64,000 nucleotides of DNA from JAXGXT01 sp040772665 (GTDB taxonomy: Bacteria; Bacillota; Clostridia; Lachnospirales; Anaerotignaceae): the NCBI GenBank assembly GCA_040772665.1, contig JAXGXT010000004.1, positions 186,001-250,000 of the forward strand. The letters run 5' to 3'. The notes beneath the pieces were generated by a model. It searched no databases. It was not told the origin of the DNA and saw nothing but the letters and a program-made list of their open reading frames with translations. Each line of letters starts with the position of its first letter. The first letter of the stretch is position 1. Made by a program: the position numbers and the translations under genes. Of the stretch, positions 1 through 8,691 are shown piece by piece.

Positions 1-3000
1 GTTCTGTATCAACCACTGAGAACATTGTCATGAAAACAGGTTCTTCTGCATTGCCGATTCCTCTTCTGTAAAGACCAACTTCTACCTCTTCCGGTGTAAC
101 TGTTCCTTCCGGAACATTCCACTTCTTGCTTATTTCAATGTCGAAATATTGTTGTTCAACTGTGTTAATAATTGTGTTTCCGTCATATTCAGGTTCTTCA
201 TATCCCTCTAACTGGGTAACTTCTCTGAATGTGTATACATGAGGCTCTCTTGTGTCACCTTTATACTGGTTAAGACCGTCAAACTCGAAAGATGTTTCAC
301 CATTTTCAAGAGTAACTGTTCTTCCTGCAACGTCATGACCATCCATTACAAGCTGAATTGTAATTTCAGGATGCTCTGTGTCATGAGGGTCATTCCAAAT
401 CTTTTCGCCCCATACAGTGAATTCCTCATTCTGCTTGATTGTGTTGTAAACATTAAAACCGTCATAAGTTACTTCATAACCATCAGGAACAACTGCCTCT
501 TCAACTGTATAAACATAGCTCTTAAAAGTATTTCCCTCTTTGTAATATAGCGGCCAGCCACTTTCATTCTCTGGGTTTGGTATTGCAAAAGCAAACATAT
601 CTGCTGTTTCGGTTCCCTCATCCGGAGTAATAACTGCACTTTCCACAATTGTTCCGTTTTGTTTAAGGTTTATGGTAACTGTTCCGTGAATAGCACTTGC
701 AGGGTCAATCCAGTATTTTGTTCCGTTAACTTGGATATACTCCATATCCTTTGTGTTTGTTACAGCTACGTCTGCACTGTCATCTTCAAATGCAACTGTA
801 CCAAGTCCGGAAGCAGAATATCCATTAACTTCGGCTTCCCCTATTCTGTATGAATAAAGCTGACCGTTGTCATTATACTTAGGAAGTTTAAATGTATGGC
901 TTCCCCCTGCTAAGCTAAATGTATAGCTTGCAACGCTGTTTTGATCATTATCTCTGTAAACATGAATTGTTGCGCTAAGGTCTTCTGCACCCTCAGGAGC
1001 AATCCATTCTTTGGTTACAGTAATTTCAACAGTACCTGTAATTGTGTTTGTTATAGTCCAGTTGTTGCCATCACCCTTAACAGGCTCACCTTTTGTGTAT
1101 CCTGTAAAACTGCTTGTTTCAACAACTCTGTACATTACTTCTTGAGCAATAAGAATAGGTTCGGCTTCAATTCCGCCTGCTTCACCTGTGTCACCTTCGC
1201 CGCCTGCTTCACCTGCACCGCCTGCTTCACCTGCACCGCCTGCTTCACCTGCACCGCCTGCTTCACCTGCACCGCCTGCTTCACCTTCGTCGCCTGCTTC
1301 ACCTTCGTCGCCTGCTTCGCCTTCGTCGCCTGCTTCACCTGTGCCGCTGTCTTCGTCATATGCCGCATCAGCCGGTGCTGATTCAACATATTCATACTTT
1401 GGCAATCCTGTGAATGCACCGCTCCAGCCATTACCATTATTAAGGTCTAATTCTTCTCCCTCAACTGTAATCCAGTTGTTTCCGCCGTCAATACTCTTTT
1501 GAAGTCCAACTGTAACATCAGGATGAGCCATTCCTTCAGGAGACGCCCAAATTTTTGTTACTCCAACGGAAACATCTTCAGGGTCTTGAATTGTGTTTGT
1601 AATAACAACTTTAACGCCATCAGAAGTTACTTGCCTGTCATACCCAATTGTGTATGGGAAACCTGTTTCGGCAACTTTTTCTCTAACCGTATAATTTATA
1701 AGGTTTCCTGTTTCATTAAACTTAGGAAGATCTTCAAATGTTGTTGAATCGCTGAAGGTTGCTGTGTCTATTTTTTCATTATCTGCAAACAATTCAACAG
1801 TTACATAACCATGGCTTGCGCCAACTGTGTCAACCCAAACCTTTTCAACCTCAACCGAAGTTGTTCCGGTTGCAATGTTTGTTATGCTGTATCCGTTAAT
1901 TGTGCTGCTAAATCCATCAACGTCAAATTCTTCAATTGTGTAGTTATTTTCTGTAACCGTTAAGCCGTCTGTGCTGAATGTATACTTTTCCAAATCTGTA
2001 AAGTCATATTTCCATTCCGGCCCGCTTAATGTTACAGCGTTTCCATAAGGTTCTCCATTTTTATAAAGCTGAACGTCTATAGTATCGGGACGCTCTGTAT
2101 TTTCGTCATGGGACCAGGTTTTTGTTACGGAAACTGTCATTTCAGATTGATTAACTATGTTTGTAATAACACCTGTGCTAACACCGTTTCTTACTACATA
2201 TTCAATTGATTTTTGCTGATATCCGGCAATTGAATCTTCTCCAACTGTGTAGGTGTTAATTCCATAGTTTTCATTATATTTAGGAAGACCTGTAAATTCA
2301 GCCGTCCATTTTCCGTCTGTTCCCTTTGTTACAGTTTTTGTAGCAATAGAAGTTGTGCCGCCGTTTTTATAAAGGTTAACTGTTATAGACTCTGGTCTTG
2401 TGCTTTCATCTGCGTCTATCCAATTCTTTTCAACGGCAATTGTAATATTGTTCGGATCTTTTTCCTTGTTCTTGAAAAGGTATCCATATGTGTCAACTCC
2501 GTTTGAACTGCTGAGTTTTACCCATTCAGGGTCTCCCATAGGCTCAAACTTATCTGTGTTAGTGCCTAAATCTTCACTTACTGTCATAACGAGATTTTTG
2601 CCTGTTGCCGGGTTTTTACCTGCCGGAACATTTGCAAATTCATGGTAAGCCTCAGATGCCTTGTTTGGGAAATTGAGTTCTTTGCTTGCGTTCCAGAATA
2701 CAGCACTTGAACCCTCTTCTTTTACAACAAGATTAATTGTGATTTTAGGTGCCTGTGTGCCGGCATTTTTATACCAAACTTTTTTAACAGGAACCGTTGT
2801 TTTCTGTTGGATAAGTGTGTTTTCATATTTATATCCCGTCGGTACCTTTCCGTCAATTTTAACTGTTCCGCCGCTTACGGAAACAGATGCGGTAACGGAG
2901 GATACTACATATCCTGTAGGTGCTGAAATTTCCTTAAGCACATATGTGAACCCTGAAGGTATTCCTGTAAAGGTTACATTTCCGTTTGCGTCTGATATTG

Positions 3001-4600
3001 CTGTAAGAATAACTTTATTTGTTGTTCCGGGAATATTTTCGTTGCTCTCAAGTTTAAACTGGGCACCTTGAAGTAATGTTTCATTGTTGTGTGCCGCAAC
3101 CTTTTTAAAGGTTAAGTCTCCTTTAAAGCCTTTAACGCTTGGAAGACTTCCCACTGGAATTGTTATAGTTCCATCTCTTGTTGTTTCAGTTCCACCTATT
3201 TTTTCAGTTATTTTGTAGTTTAATAGAGTTGCTCCATTTGTTTCATTAGGATCTCCTGCCACAAAATCTTCACCTGTGTTATCAAGGATAACCCTGTAGG
3301 TGGTTGTATATGTTGTAACGTCTCCGTTTTTTGTTCCGTCACCGCCAACTTTCCACGTTAAAGTTTTGGTTCCCGTGGCAAAGTTTTTATTACTTTCGCT
3401 ATCGTCTGTTGTATATCCCAAAAGTTCATTGTGGTCAATATCAAAAATTATATTTTCGCCCATTGGGTCTACAACGCTTAAACTTCCAGCCTCTTTAACT
3501 TCTTCATTTATTTTATCTGCAATTGCTGCAAACTTGTCATAAAGGGCTTGATCGTTATTTGCTGGGAAAACTCCTGACGAGCCATCTGTTGTCATTTTTC
3601 CAAGTAAGCCCCCGACTGTTACAGAAGTCAATCCATCATAATAAACATGTTCATTTTCTGCCGCAAAAGGAATTGCATATAATTTTGCTTGTTGTACACT
3701 TTTAATTTGATATGCAATATTCTTGGAATTATTAGTTGCTGTAAGATGGTCATATGTTTCACTGCTTACGGCTGATCCATACCCTACTGTTCCATTAATA
3801 GTGCCTGTTAACTCCGATGAAATACTGCTTACACCCTTTGTAGGTATTCCATCTGTCAAAAGTATAACGTAAAGATTTGTAATACTTGGATTTGCACTTC
3901 TAAACTGTATTAACATGTTTCTTGCAAGAAGAAGTCCGCCTTCAATATTTGTTGCTCCCAAATTTGCTTCATTTTGAGAGGGACTTGTTTTACCAGCAGT
4001 TACCGGCTTTATACCGGAAATTGTTGTTTCCATTGATGTTTTTTGTGCTGGAACACTAACCTCTTTAAAACCTGATGCTATCTCTGCATTAGTTCCAAAC
4101 TTAACAACTGCCATATGCCTTTCCCCTGTTGTAGCTTCTGTAAACTTTGTGAGAAAGTTCTTTGCAGCCGCACTGGCTTTTGTGTATCTTCTGTCTGCCT
4201 CAGGCACTAAACTATTATAAGCGTTACTACCAGATTTTCCGCCGCCTAATTTATTGCCCCGTCTGTCGTATCCTGCTACTCCGTTAATGTTTTCGTTCAT
4301 ACTGTTAGAAACGTCCATTACCAAAATCACAGCCGCATCCTGGCTCATAGTTTGCTGACTTATAGTATCTTTCGTTTCCACCTTTAATGTGATGTCAAAA
4401 ACATTTTCGTCATTTGTTCCGCTTATTGTCTTTGTAAGTGTAACGTCTCCGTTTTCTCCGGATATCGTTCCCTCATGGTTAACAATTTGGCTTGCCGAGG
4501 TTTGTGAACTGGCAAACACATTTGCAGGAACAAGAGACATCACCATGGCAAGGGTTGTAATAAAGGTTACAATCCTTTTACCCGCTCTGCTCTTTAACAT
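1..4600 (-). CDS. vWA and Cna-B repeat surface adhesin, 3' end outside the window
   Basis: Read on the minus strand, this frame is open from an ATG at 4600 to the window edge (more than 1530 codons). An RBS-like GGGAGGGG precedes the ATG. Residues 1-30 form a signal peptide (basic start, hydrophobic core, NVFA then SS). A von Willebrand A domain follows, with the metal-site motif DVSNS at residues 96-100 and a later ILLTDG strand. Next comes one SpaA-like domain (LTFKKV to KEISAPTGY) and about nine Cna-B modules, each opening with a V.K.W-type strand (KKVWYKN, EKNWIDA, TKTWSHD, EKVWVDT, TKIWASP, TKEWIAP, TKYWIDP, GEKIWND, SKKWNVP). A Gly/Ala/Glu hexapeptide tract interrupts one module. Known family role: cell-wall adhesin or pilus-like stalk. 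A sortase motif is expected beyond the edge but is not visible. Confidence 0.9.
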   Translation of the reverse strand, partial: MLKSRAGKRIVTFITTLAMVMSLVPANVFASSQTSASQIVNHEGTISGENGDVTLTKTISGTNDENVFDITLKVETKDTISQQTMSQDAAVILVMDVSNSMNENINGVAGYDRRGNKLGGGKSGSNAYNSLVPEADRRYTKASAAAKNFLTKFTEATTGERHMAVVKFGTNAEIASGFKEVSVPAQKTSMETTISGIKPVTAGKTSPSQNEANLGATNIEGGLLLARNMLIQFRSANPSITNLYVILLTDGIPTKGVSSISSELTGTINGTVGYGSAVSSETYDHLTATNNSKNIAYQIKSVQQAKLYAIPFAAENEHVYYDGLTSVTVGGLLGKMTTDGSSGVFPANNDQALYDKFAAIADKINEEVKEAGSLSVVDPMGENIIFDIDHNELLGYTTDDSESNKNFATGTKTLTWKVGGDGTKNGDVTTYTTTYRVILDNTGEDFVAGDPNETNGATLLNYKITEKIGGTETTRDGTITIPVGSLPSVKGFKGDLTFKKVAAHNNETLLQGAQFKLESNENIPGTTNKVILTAISDANGNVTFTGIPSGFTYVLKEISAPTGYVVSSVTASVSVSGGTVKIDGKVPTGYKYENTLIQQKTTVPVKKVWYKNAGTQAPKITINLVVKEEGSSAVFWNASKELNFPNKASEAYHEFANVPAGKNPATGKNLVMTVSEDLGTNTDKFEPMGDPEWVKLSSSNGVDTYGYLFKNKEKDPNNITIAVEKNWIDADESTRPESITVNLYKNGGTTSIATKTVTKGTDGKWTAEFTGLPKYNENYGINTYTVGEDSIAGYQQKSIEYVVRNGVSTGVITNIVNQSEMTVSVTKTWSHDENTERPDTIDVQLYKNGEPYGNAVTLSGPEWKYDFTDLEKYTFSTDGLTVTENNYTIEEFDVDGFSSTINGYSITNIATGTTSVEVEKVWVDTVGASHGYVTVELFADNEKIDTATFSDSTTFEDLPKFNETGNLINYTVREKVAETGFPYTIGYDRQVTSDGVKVVITNTIQDPEDVSVGVTKIWASPEGMAHPDVTVGLQKSIDGGNNWITVEGEELDLNNGNGWSGAFTGLPKYEYVESAPADAAYDEDSGTGEAGDEGEAGDEGEAGDEGEAGGAGEAGGAGEAGGAGEAGGAGEAGGEGDTGEAGGIEAEPILIAQEVMYRVVETSSFTGYTKGEPVKGDGNNWTITNTITGTVEITVTKEWIAPEGAEDLSATIHVYRDNDQNSVASYTFSLAGGSHTFKLPKYNDNGQLYSYRIGEAEVNGYSASGLGTVAFEDDSADVAVTNTKDMEYIQVNGTKYWIDPASAIHGTVTINLKQNGTIVESAVITPDEGTETADMFAFAIPNPENESGWPLYYKEGNTFKSYVYTVEEAVVPDGYEVTYDGFNVYNTIKQNEEFTVWGEKIWNDPHDTEHPEITIQLVMDGHDVAGRTVTLENGETSFEFDGLNQYKGDTREPHVYTFREVTQLEGYEEPEYDGNTIINTVEQQYFDIEISKKWNVPEGTVTPEEVEVGLYRRGIGNAEEPVFMTMFSVVDTE
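1200..1343 (-). repeat. 18-bp in-frame tandem repeat (8 units) in the adhesin gene
   Basis: Eight consecutive 18-bp units run from 1200 to 1343, with one further degenerate unit at about 1173-1193. In the adhesin frame they encode hexapeptides of the type GAGEAG, drifting to GDEGEA at one end. The tract is much more GC-rich than the surrounding gene and sits inside a Cna-B module. Because the unit length is a multiple of three, copy-number change would keep the frame. It probably forms a flexible acidic linker. Confidence 0.9.
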
Positions 4601-4773
4601 AAATACCCCTCCCTGCATAATTCAATCTTTATTTAATGTATAACATAACTTACTCTTAATTCTTACGATTATGTTACCACAATCAGGGTTAAAGTATCGG
4701 TTAATTTTTACAAATAATTAAATCTTTTTAGAACTTTTTAGTAAACTATTGTGGCTTTAATTCGACATTCAAA

Positions 4774-4806
4774 TAAAAAAAGGAGTATATTTGTATACAT
4801 ACTCCT
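4774..4806 (-). terminator. Rho-independent terminator of metY
   Basis: An 8-bp stem (AGGAGTAT / ATACTCCT, 4781-4788 with 4799-4806) is followed on the minus strand by a run of T (4774-4780). It lies just beyond the metY stop codon. Confidence 0.8.
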
Positions 4807-4842
4807 AATTTAAATGAAAATTTTTAATAAAAGTTATATATT

Positions 4843-6153
4843 TTAAACTATTGCCTCTTTAAAAGCCTCCTCCAAATCTTCAATAATATCATCTATGTTT
4901 TCTATACCTACAGAAAGCCTGATGGTGCCCGGCTTTATCCCTTGTTCAAGAAGCTCTTCTTGGCTAAGCTGTGAGTGTGTTGTTGAAGCAGGGTGTATAA
5001 CAAGAGATTTTACATCTGCAACATTGGCAAGAAGAGAAAATAATTCAAGGCTGTCAATAAACTTTTTTGCAGACTCTTCTCCGCCTTTTATTTCAAATGT
5101 AAAAATAGAGCCTCCGCCTTTGGGAAAATATCTTGAATAAAGCTCCCTTTGTGTCAAACTATGTGAAACAGACGGATGGTTTACCCTTTCCACCTGGGGA
5201 TGATTGTTTAAATATTCAACCACCTTAAGTGCATTTTCCACATGTCTTTCCACCCTTAAAGATAATGTTTCAAGCCCTTGAATAAAGGAAAAGGCATGAA
5301 AAGGCGAAATCGCCGCCCCTGTGTCACGAAGAAGCACAGCCCTTATCTTTGTGATAAATGCCGCCGCCCCCACAGCCTTTGAAAAGCTTATTCCATGATA
5401 GCTTGGGTTAGGCTCTGTAATTGACGGAAATTTTCCGCTTGCCTCCCAGTCAAAATTGCCGCTGTCAATAATAACTCCGCCAAGTGCAGCTCCGTGTCCG
5501 CCTATAAACTTTGTTGCCGAATGTATAACAATGTCTGCCCCGTATTCAATCGGCCTTAAAAGGTAAGGAGTTGCAAATGTGTTGTCAATAACAAGAGGTA
5601 TTTTGTTTTCATGTGCAATGTCAGCTATTTTTTTAATATCCGCAATGTCAGAGTTGGGATTTCCAAGGGTTTCAATAAAAATCGCCTTGGTGTTTTCCTT
5701 TATTGCCCCTCTTATTTCTTCATAATTAAAAGGGTCTGCAAATGTTGTTGTAATGCCATACTCAGGCAATGTGTGGGATAAAAGGTTGTATGTTCCGCCG
5801 TATACATTTCTTGCCGAAACAATGTGTTCTCCTGCACGGGCAAGATTTTGTATTGTGTATGTAACAGCCGCCGCTCCGGAACTTACGGCAAGTGCGCCAA
5901 CTCCACCCTCTAAAGCGGCAATTCGTTTTTCAAAAACATCTTGTGTTGGGTTTGTAAGACGTCCGTAAATGTTTCCTGCGTCGCTTAAATTAAATCTTGC
6001 CGCCGCATGGTCAAAGTTGTCAAACACATAAGATGTTGTCTGATAAATGGGCACTGCTCTTGCCCCTGTTGCCGAATCAGCTTTCTCCTGACCAACGTGA
6101 AGCTGTAATGTTTCAAATTTAAGGTTTCTTTTTTCATATTCTTTTTTAGACAT
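4843..6153 (-). CDS. metY: O-acetylhomoserine sulfhydrylase
   Basis: The 436-residue protein belongs to the Cys/Met-metabolism PLP enzymes. It most resembles O-acetylhomoserine aminocarboxypropyltransferase, which makes homocysteine from O-acetylhomoserine and sulfide. The start of the mature fold (FETLQLHVGQ), the family motif YGRLTNPTQ and the PLP-lysine region HSATKFIGGHG are all visible. Length is normal for MetY (about 430). AGGAGG precedes the ATG. It has its own terminator. A LysR-type gene lies upstream on the same strand, separated by a terminator, so metY probably has its own promoter. A palindrome at 6208-6231 could be the regulator site. Cystathionine gamma-synthase is the less likely alternative. 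Confidence 0.92.
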   Translation of the reverse strand: MSKKEYEKRNLKFETLQLHVGQEKADSATGARAVPIYQTTSYVFDNFDHAAARFNLSDAGNIYGRLTNPTQDVFEKRIAALEGGVGALAVSSGAAAVTYTIQNLARAGEHIVSARNVYGGTYNLLSHTLPEYGITTTFADPFNYEEIRGAIKENTKAIFIETLGNPNSDIADIKKIADIAHENKIPLVIDNTFATPYLLRPIEYGADIVIHSATKFIGGHGAALGGVIIDSGNFDWEASGKFPSITEPNPSYHGISFSKAVGAAAFITKIRAVLLRDTGAAISPFHAFSFIQGLETLSLRVERHVENALKVVEYLNNHPQVERVNHPSVSHSLTQRELYSRYFPKGGGSIFTFEIKGGEESAKKFIDSLELFSLLANVADVKSLVIHPASTTHSQLSQEELLEQGIKPGTIRLSVGIENIDDIIEDLEEAFKEAIV

Positions 6154-6207
6154 ATTTCATTCCTCCTAAAATAAATTCAAATTTTCTTTTCATACAATTC
6201 CTATCAA

Positions 6208-6231
6208 CTTATGATGATATGTTACCATAAG
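6208..6231. promoter_or_regulatory. Inverted repeat upstream of metY, candidate LysR site
   Basis: CTTATG and CATAAG form a perfect 6-bp inverted repeat separated by 12 bp, in the 100-bp gap between the LysR terminator and metY. LysR-type regulators bind dyads of this general size. The assignment to the adjacent LysR gene is inference. Confidence 0.4.
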
Positions 6232-6253
6232 GCTTTTTATCTGTCTAATACAT

Positions 6254-6294
6254 AAAAAAAGCAACCGGCTATAGGTAAAACCTATACCGATTGC
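6254..6294 (-). terminator. Terminator of the LysR-type gene
   Basis: A long stem with one mismatch on each side (GCAAC CGG C TATAGGT against ACCTATA CCG ATTGC, 6261-6294) is followed on the minus strand by seven T. It lies directly after the LysR stop codon. Confidence 0.85.
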
Positions 6295-6304
6295 AGTTAT
6301 TTCA

Positions 6305-7204
6305 TTATGCCTTGTATTTTGTAATTTCCTCAAGATATTTTCTGCCTATGTTGCTTATGGTCACACCCTTTCTTGAGATATAGCCAATTGTCATTTCTTC
6401 GTTGCCTTTAAGGGGAACCGCACAATAATCAGTGCCGTTTAAATCTTCACAGATAATTCCTGAACAAAGTGTATAACCCATAAGCCCCACCATTAAATTA
6501 AGCATTGTTGCCCTGTCGTTTGCTTTTATAATTCTTTTATAGTTATAAACACTTAAAACCTCTTCTGCAAAGTAAAATGAATTATAAGATCCTTGGTCAA
6601 AGGAAAGACAAGGATACTCCTGTAACTCGTCTATGGAAATTTCCTGCTTATTGGCCAGCGGATGGCCTTTCCACATGTAAACAAAAGTTCCGCATTTTAA
6701 TATTTCACAAAACTCCAAATCATAATCTTTAAAAATCTTGTGCATAACCTTGCTGTTAAAATCGTTTATATATAAAATTCCTATTTCACTTTTTAACTTC
6801 CTTACATCATTAATAACATCATAGGTTCTTGTTTCATGCACCGCAAACTCATACTCGTCCATGCCAAACTGCTTAACCATTTGAATAAATGCATCCACAG
6901 CAAAAGAATAGTGCTGCATTGAAACGCTGAAACGCTTTTTAACATTCCTTTTTTCAATATATTTAGCCTCTATAAGCTGATATTGTTCAATAACCTGCCT
7001 TGCATATCCAATAAACTCCTCACCCTCAGGAGTAATAACTATACCTCGGTTTGTGCGCATAAAAAGCTCAATGCCTGCCTCTTTTTCCAAATCCTTTATG
7101 GCTGCGGAAAGGCTTGGCTGGGAAATAAAAAGATGCTGTGCCGCTTCGTTTATGGATTTCGCATCAGATAAAGCAACAGCATATTTTAACTGTGTCAGTG
7201 TCAT
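6305..7204 (-). CDS. LysR-family transcriptional regulator
   Basis: The 299-residue protein starts with a typical LysR winged helix-turn-helix (LKYAVALSDAKSINEAAQHL, then FISQPSLSAAIKDLE). A substrate-binding domain of usual length follows. AAGGTG precedes the ATG. It lies upstream of metY on the same strand. Regulation of sulfur or methionine metabolism is plausible from context but not shown by the sequence. It follows the MarR gene by 30 bp, so the two may share a transcript. Confidence 0.88.
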   Translation of the reverse strand: MTLTQLKYAVALSDAKSINEAAQHLFISQPSLSAAIKDLEKEAGIELFMRTNRGIVITPEGEEFIGYARQVIEQYQLIEAKYIEKRNVKKRFSVSMQHYSFAVDAFIQMVKQFGMDEYEFAVHETRTYDVINDVRKLKSEIGILYINDFNSKVMHKIFKDYDLEFCEILKCGTFVYMWKGHPLANKQEISIDELQEYPCLSFDQGSYNSFYFAEEVLSVYNYKRIIKANDRATMLNLMVGLMGYTLCSGIICEDLNGTDYCAVPLKGNEEMTIGYISRKGVTISNIGRKYLEEITKYKA

Positions 7205-7234
7205 AAAATCACCTTAGTCCGTATATCATATTTT

Positions 7235-7663
7235 TCATGTTAACTTTTCAATGTCTTCAAGTGTTTTTAAAAATAACCCAAGATTTTCTTCACCTATTGT
7301 TTCCCTGATATTTTTTTGTGCCTGTTTCCATAAAACATAACCTTGCTCAATTGTTAGGTTTCCCAATTTGGTAAGCTGAATTAAGTTGTTTCTGTTTGTT
7401 TCTCCTTCTATTTCTTCAACTAAGCCTTTTTCCAATAACACGTTTAAGTTTCTTATAATTGTTGTTCTGTCTAACTTGGCATACTTGGCCAACTGAGTTT
7501 TGTTGCAAGTTTTTATATACTTAATATCGTTTAGTAAAGAGAACTGACTAACTGTTAAATTAACAGGCTTTAACATGCTGTCATAATATTTAGTCAAAGC
7601 CGATGAAGCTCTTTTAAACTTTATGCCATAACATTTTATTTCCCTCGGCTCTATATTGGACAT
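7235..7663 (-). CDS. MarR-family transcriptional regulator
   Basis: The 142-residue protein has MarR architecture: an N-terminal helix, a winged helix with the recognition region AKYAKLDRTTIIRNLNVLLEKGLVE and a wing (EGETNRNNLIQLT), then a C-terminal dimerisation helix. GGAGAA precedes the ATG. It sits between the thioesterase gene (48 bp upstream) and the LysR gene, all on one strand. It may regulate the thioesterase. The ligand is unknown. Confidence 0.88.
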   Translation of the reverse strand: MSNIEPREIKCYGIKFKRASSALTKYYDSMLKPVNLTVSQFSLLNDIKYIKTCNKTQLAKYAKLDRTTIIRNLNVLLEKGLVEEIEGETNRNNLIQLTKLGNLTIEQGYVLWKQAQKNIRETIGEENLGLFLKTLEDIEKLT

Positions 7664-7711
7664 AATTATATTCTCCTATCATTAATAACTGCTTAAAAAT
7701 AACAATAAATC

Positions 7712-8146
7712 TTAATTTTTAGGCCATAAAACAGCCTGAGTACAGCGAAAAACAGCAATCTTTTTTCCTGTTTTTTCAGATGTAACAACTGCATCCCAAA
7801 CTTGGGTGGTGCGTCCAAGATGCTGTGCTGTTGCGGTACAAAGCAAGTTTCCCTCTGTTTCTGAACCTATGTGGTTGCTTTTCAGCTCAATTGTTGTAAA
7901 ACCTGCAGAACCTTCAGGAACATGAGCAAATGCTGCATTGCCGCAGCTTGTGTCAGCCAAAGCAATAACACTTGCCGCATGCAAATAACCATGTATTGAA
8001 AGATGGGATTTTGTTATTTTCATCCTGCTTGTCAGCTTTCCTTCTTCAAGAGTTAAAGTTTCAACACCAAATTCACCTGCCAAAAACCCTTTTGCAATTT
8101 CATTTAAATAATCAACAGTAACATCTTTTCCTAATAAAATCTCCAT
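7712..8146 (-). CDS. PaaI-type hotdog thioesterase
   Basis: The 144-residue protein has the hotdog thioesterase pattern: HGYLHAASVIALADTSCGNAA on the central helix and the strand IELKSNHIGS, then the C-terminal strands. Proteins of this family hydrolyse acyl-CoA or aromatic acyl-CoA thioesters in the cytoplasm. GGAGGG precedes the ATG. The MarR gene follows by 48 bp, which suggests a regulator-enzyme pair. The substrate cannot be deduced. Confidence 0.85.
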   Translation of the reverse strand: MEILLGKDVTVDYLNEIAKGFLAGEFGVETLTLEEGKLTSRMKITKSHLSIHGYLHAASVIALADTSCGNAAFAHVPEGSAGFTTIELKSNHIGSETEGNLLCTATAQHLGRTTQVWDAVVTSEKTGKKIAVFRCTQAVLWPKN

Positions 8147-8338
8147 AATTCCCTCCTAAATTTTCGCCTTTTTACCTTTTCACCTTTTCACCTTTTCGCC
8201 TTTTCATGCTTATGCACATGTGTATATGCACATATTAATATAAACATCTTTCTTTGTCAATACTCTTCAATGCATTAATCCAAATTATAATTAAAATAAA
8301 TTTATAAAGACAAAACCTGCCCCCCGTCTTTACCTGTT

Positions 8339-8645
8339 AAAACCCCATGTATATGCGGCTTTACAAAAGTTTTTGCTCCGCTTTTTTCAAAAAGCGGATA
8401 GGTTTGGGCAAAGCCCAAGGTCTTATATAATTAAGACCTTAGATGCTCTCTGTCAGCACTTTGCTTCGCAAAGCAGTCACATACGTGACTGTGGCATCTA
8501 TCTTTGCCATGCATACCTAATACCCCGCAAGGGTTTCACCCTTGACCCGCAATAAAACCGCATGTATATGCGGTTTTAATAAAAGTTTTTGCCTTGCTTT
8601 TTTCAAAAAGCAAGTGGGTTTGGGCAAAGCCCAAGGCCTTATATA
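8339..8645 (+). repeat. Palindromic mosaic repeat locus A (two tandem units)
   Basis: Unit 1 (about 8343-8425) has degraded P3, then P4 (CCGC..GCGG) and P5 (TTGGGCAAAGCCCAA). Unit 2 (about 8431-8644) starts AAGACCTTAG. It carries a 70-bp cassette with CTTTGCTTCGCAAAG and CAGTCAC..GTGACTG hairpins, then P2, P3, P4 in the CTTGC..GCAAG form, and P5. The P5 end faces the stop codon of the minus-strand gene at 8692. The rest of the 8147-8691 gap holds only short CCTTTTCACC/CGCC repeats after the thioesterase start and the terminator at 8649. Confidence 0.9.
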
Positions 8646-8648
8646 AAT

Positions 8649-8687
8649 AAAAAAACAGGCAACCCTTAGTGTGTAAAGGATTGCCTG
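8649..8687 (-). terminator. Terminator of the DUF2156-like gene
   Basis: The stem CAGGCAA / TTGCCTG extends inward through a second block (CCTT / AAGG). It is followed on the minus strand by a T run, immediately after the stop codon at 8692. Confidence 0.85.
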
Positions 8688-8691
8688 AGTG

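Noticed and set aside
1135..1502. Two overlapping repeat-rich frames in the adhesin region (Ser/Pro-rich on plus, Lys/Gln/Val-rich on minus)
   Set aside because: They are shadows of the in-frame hexapeptide repeat of the minus-strand adhesin, which has a signal peptide and domain structure.
6154..6304. SAM riboswitch upstream of metY
   Set aside because: The gap is only about 150 bp, mostly a terminator for the preceding gene, and no SAM-aptamer motifs were seen.
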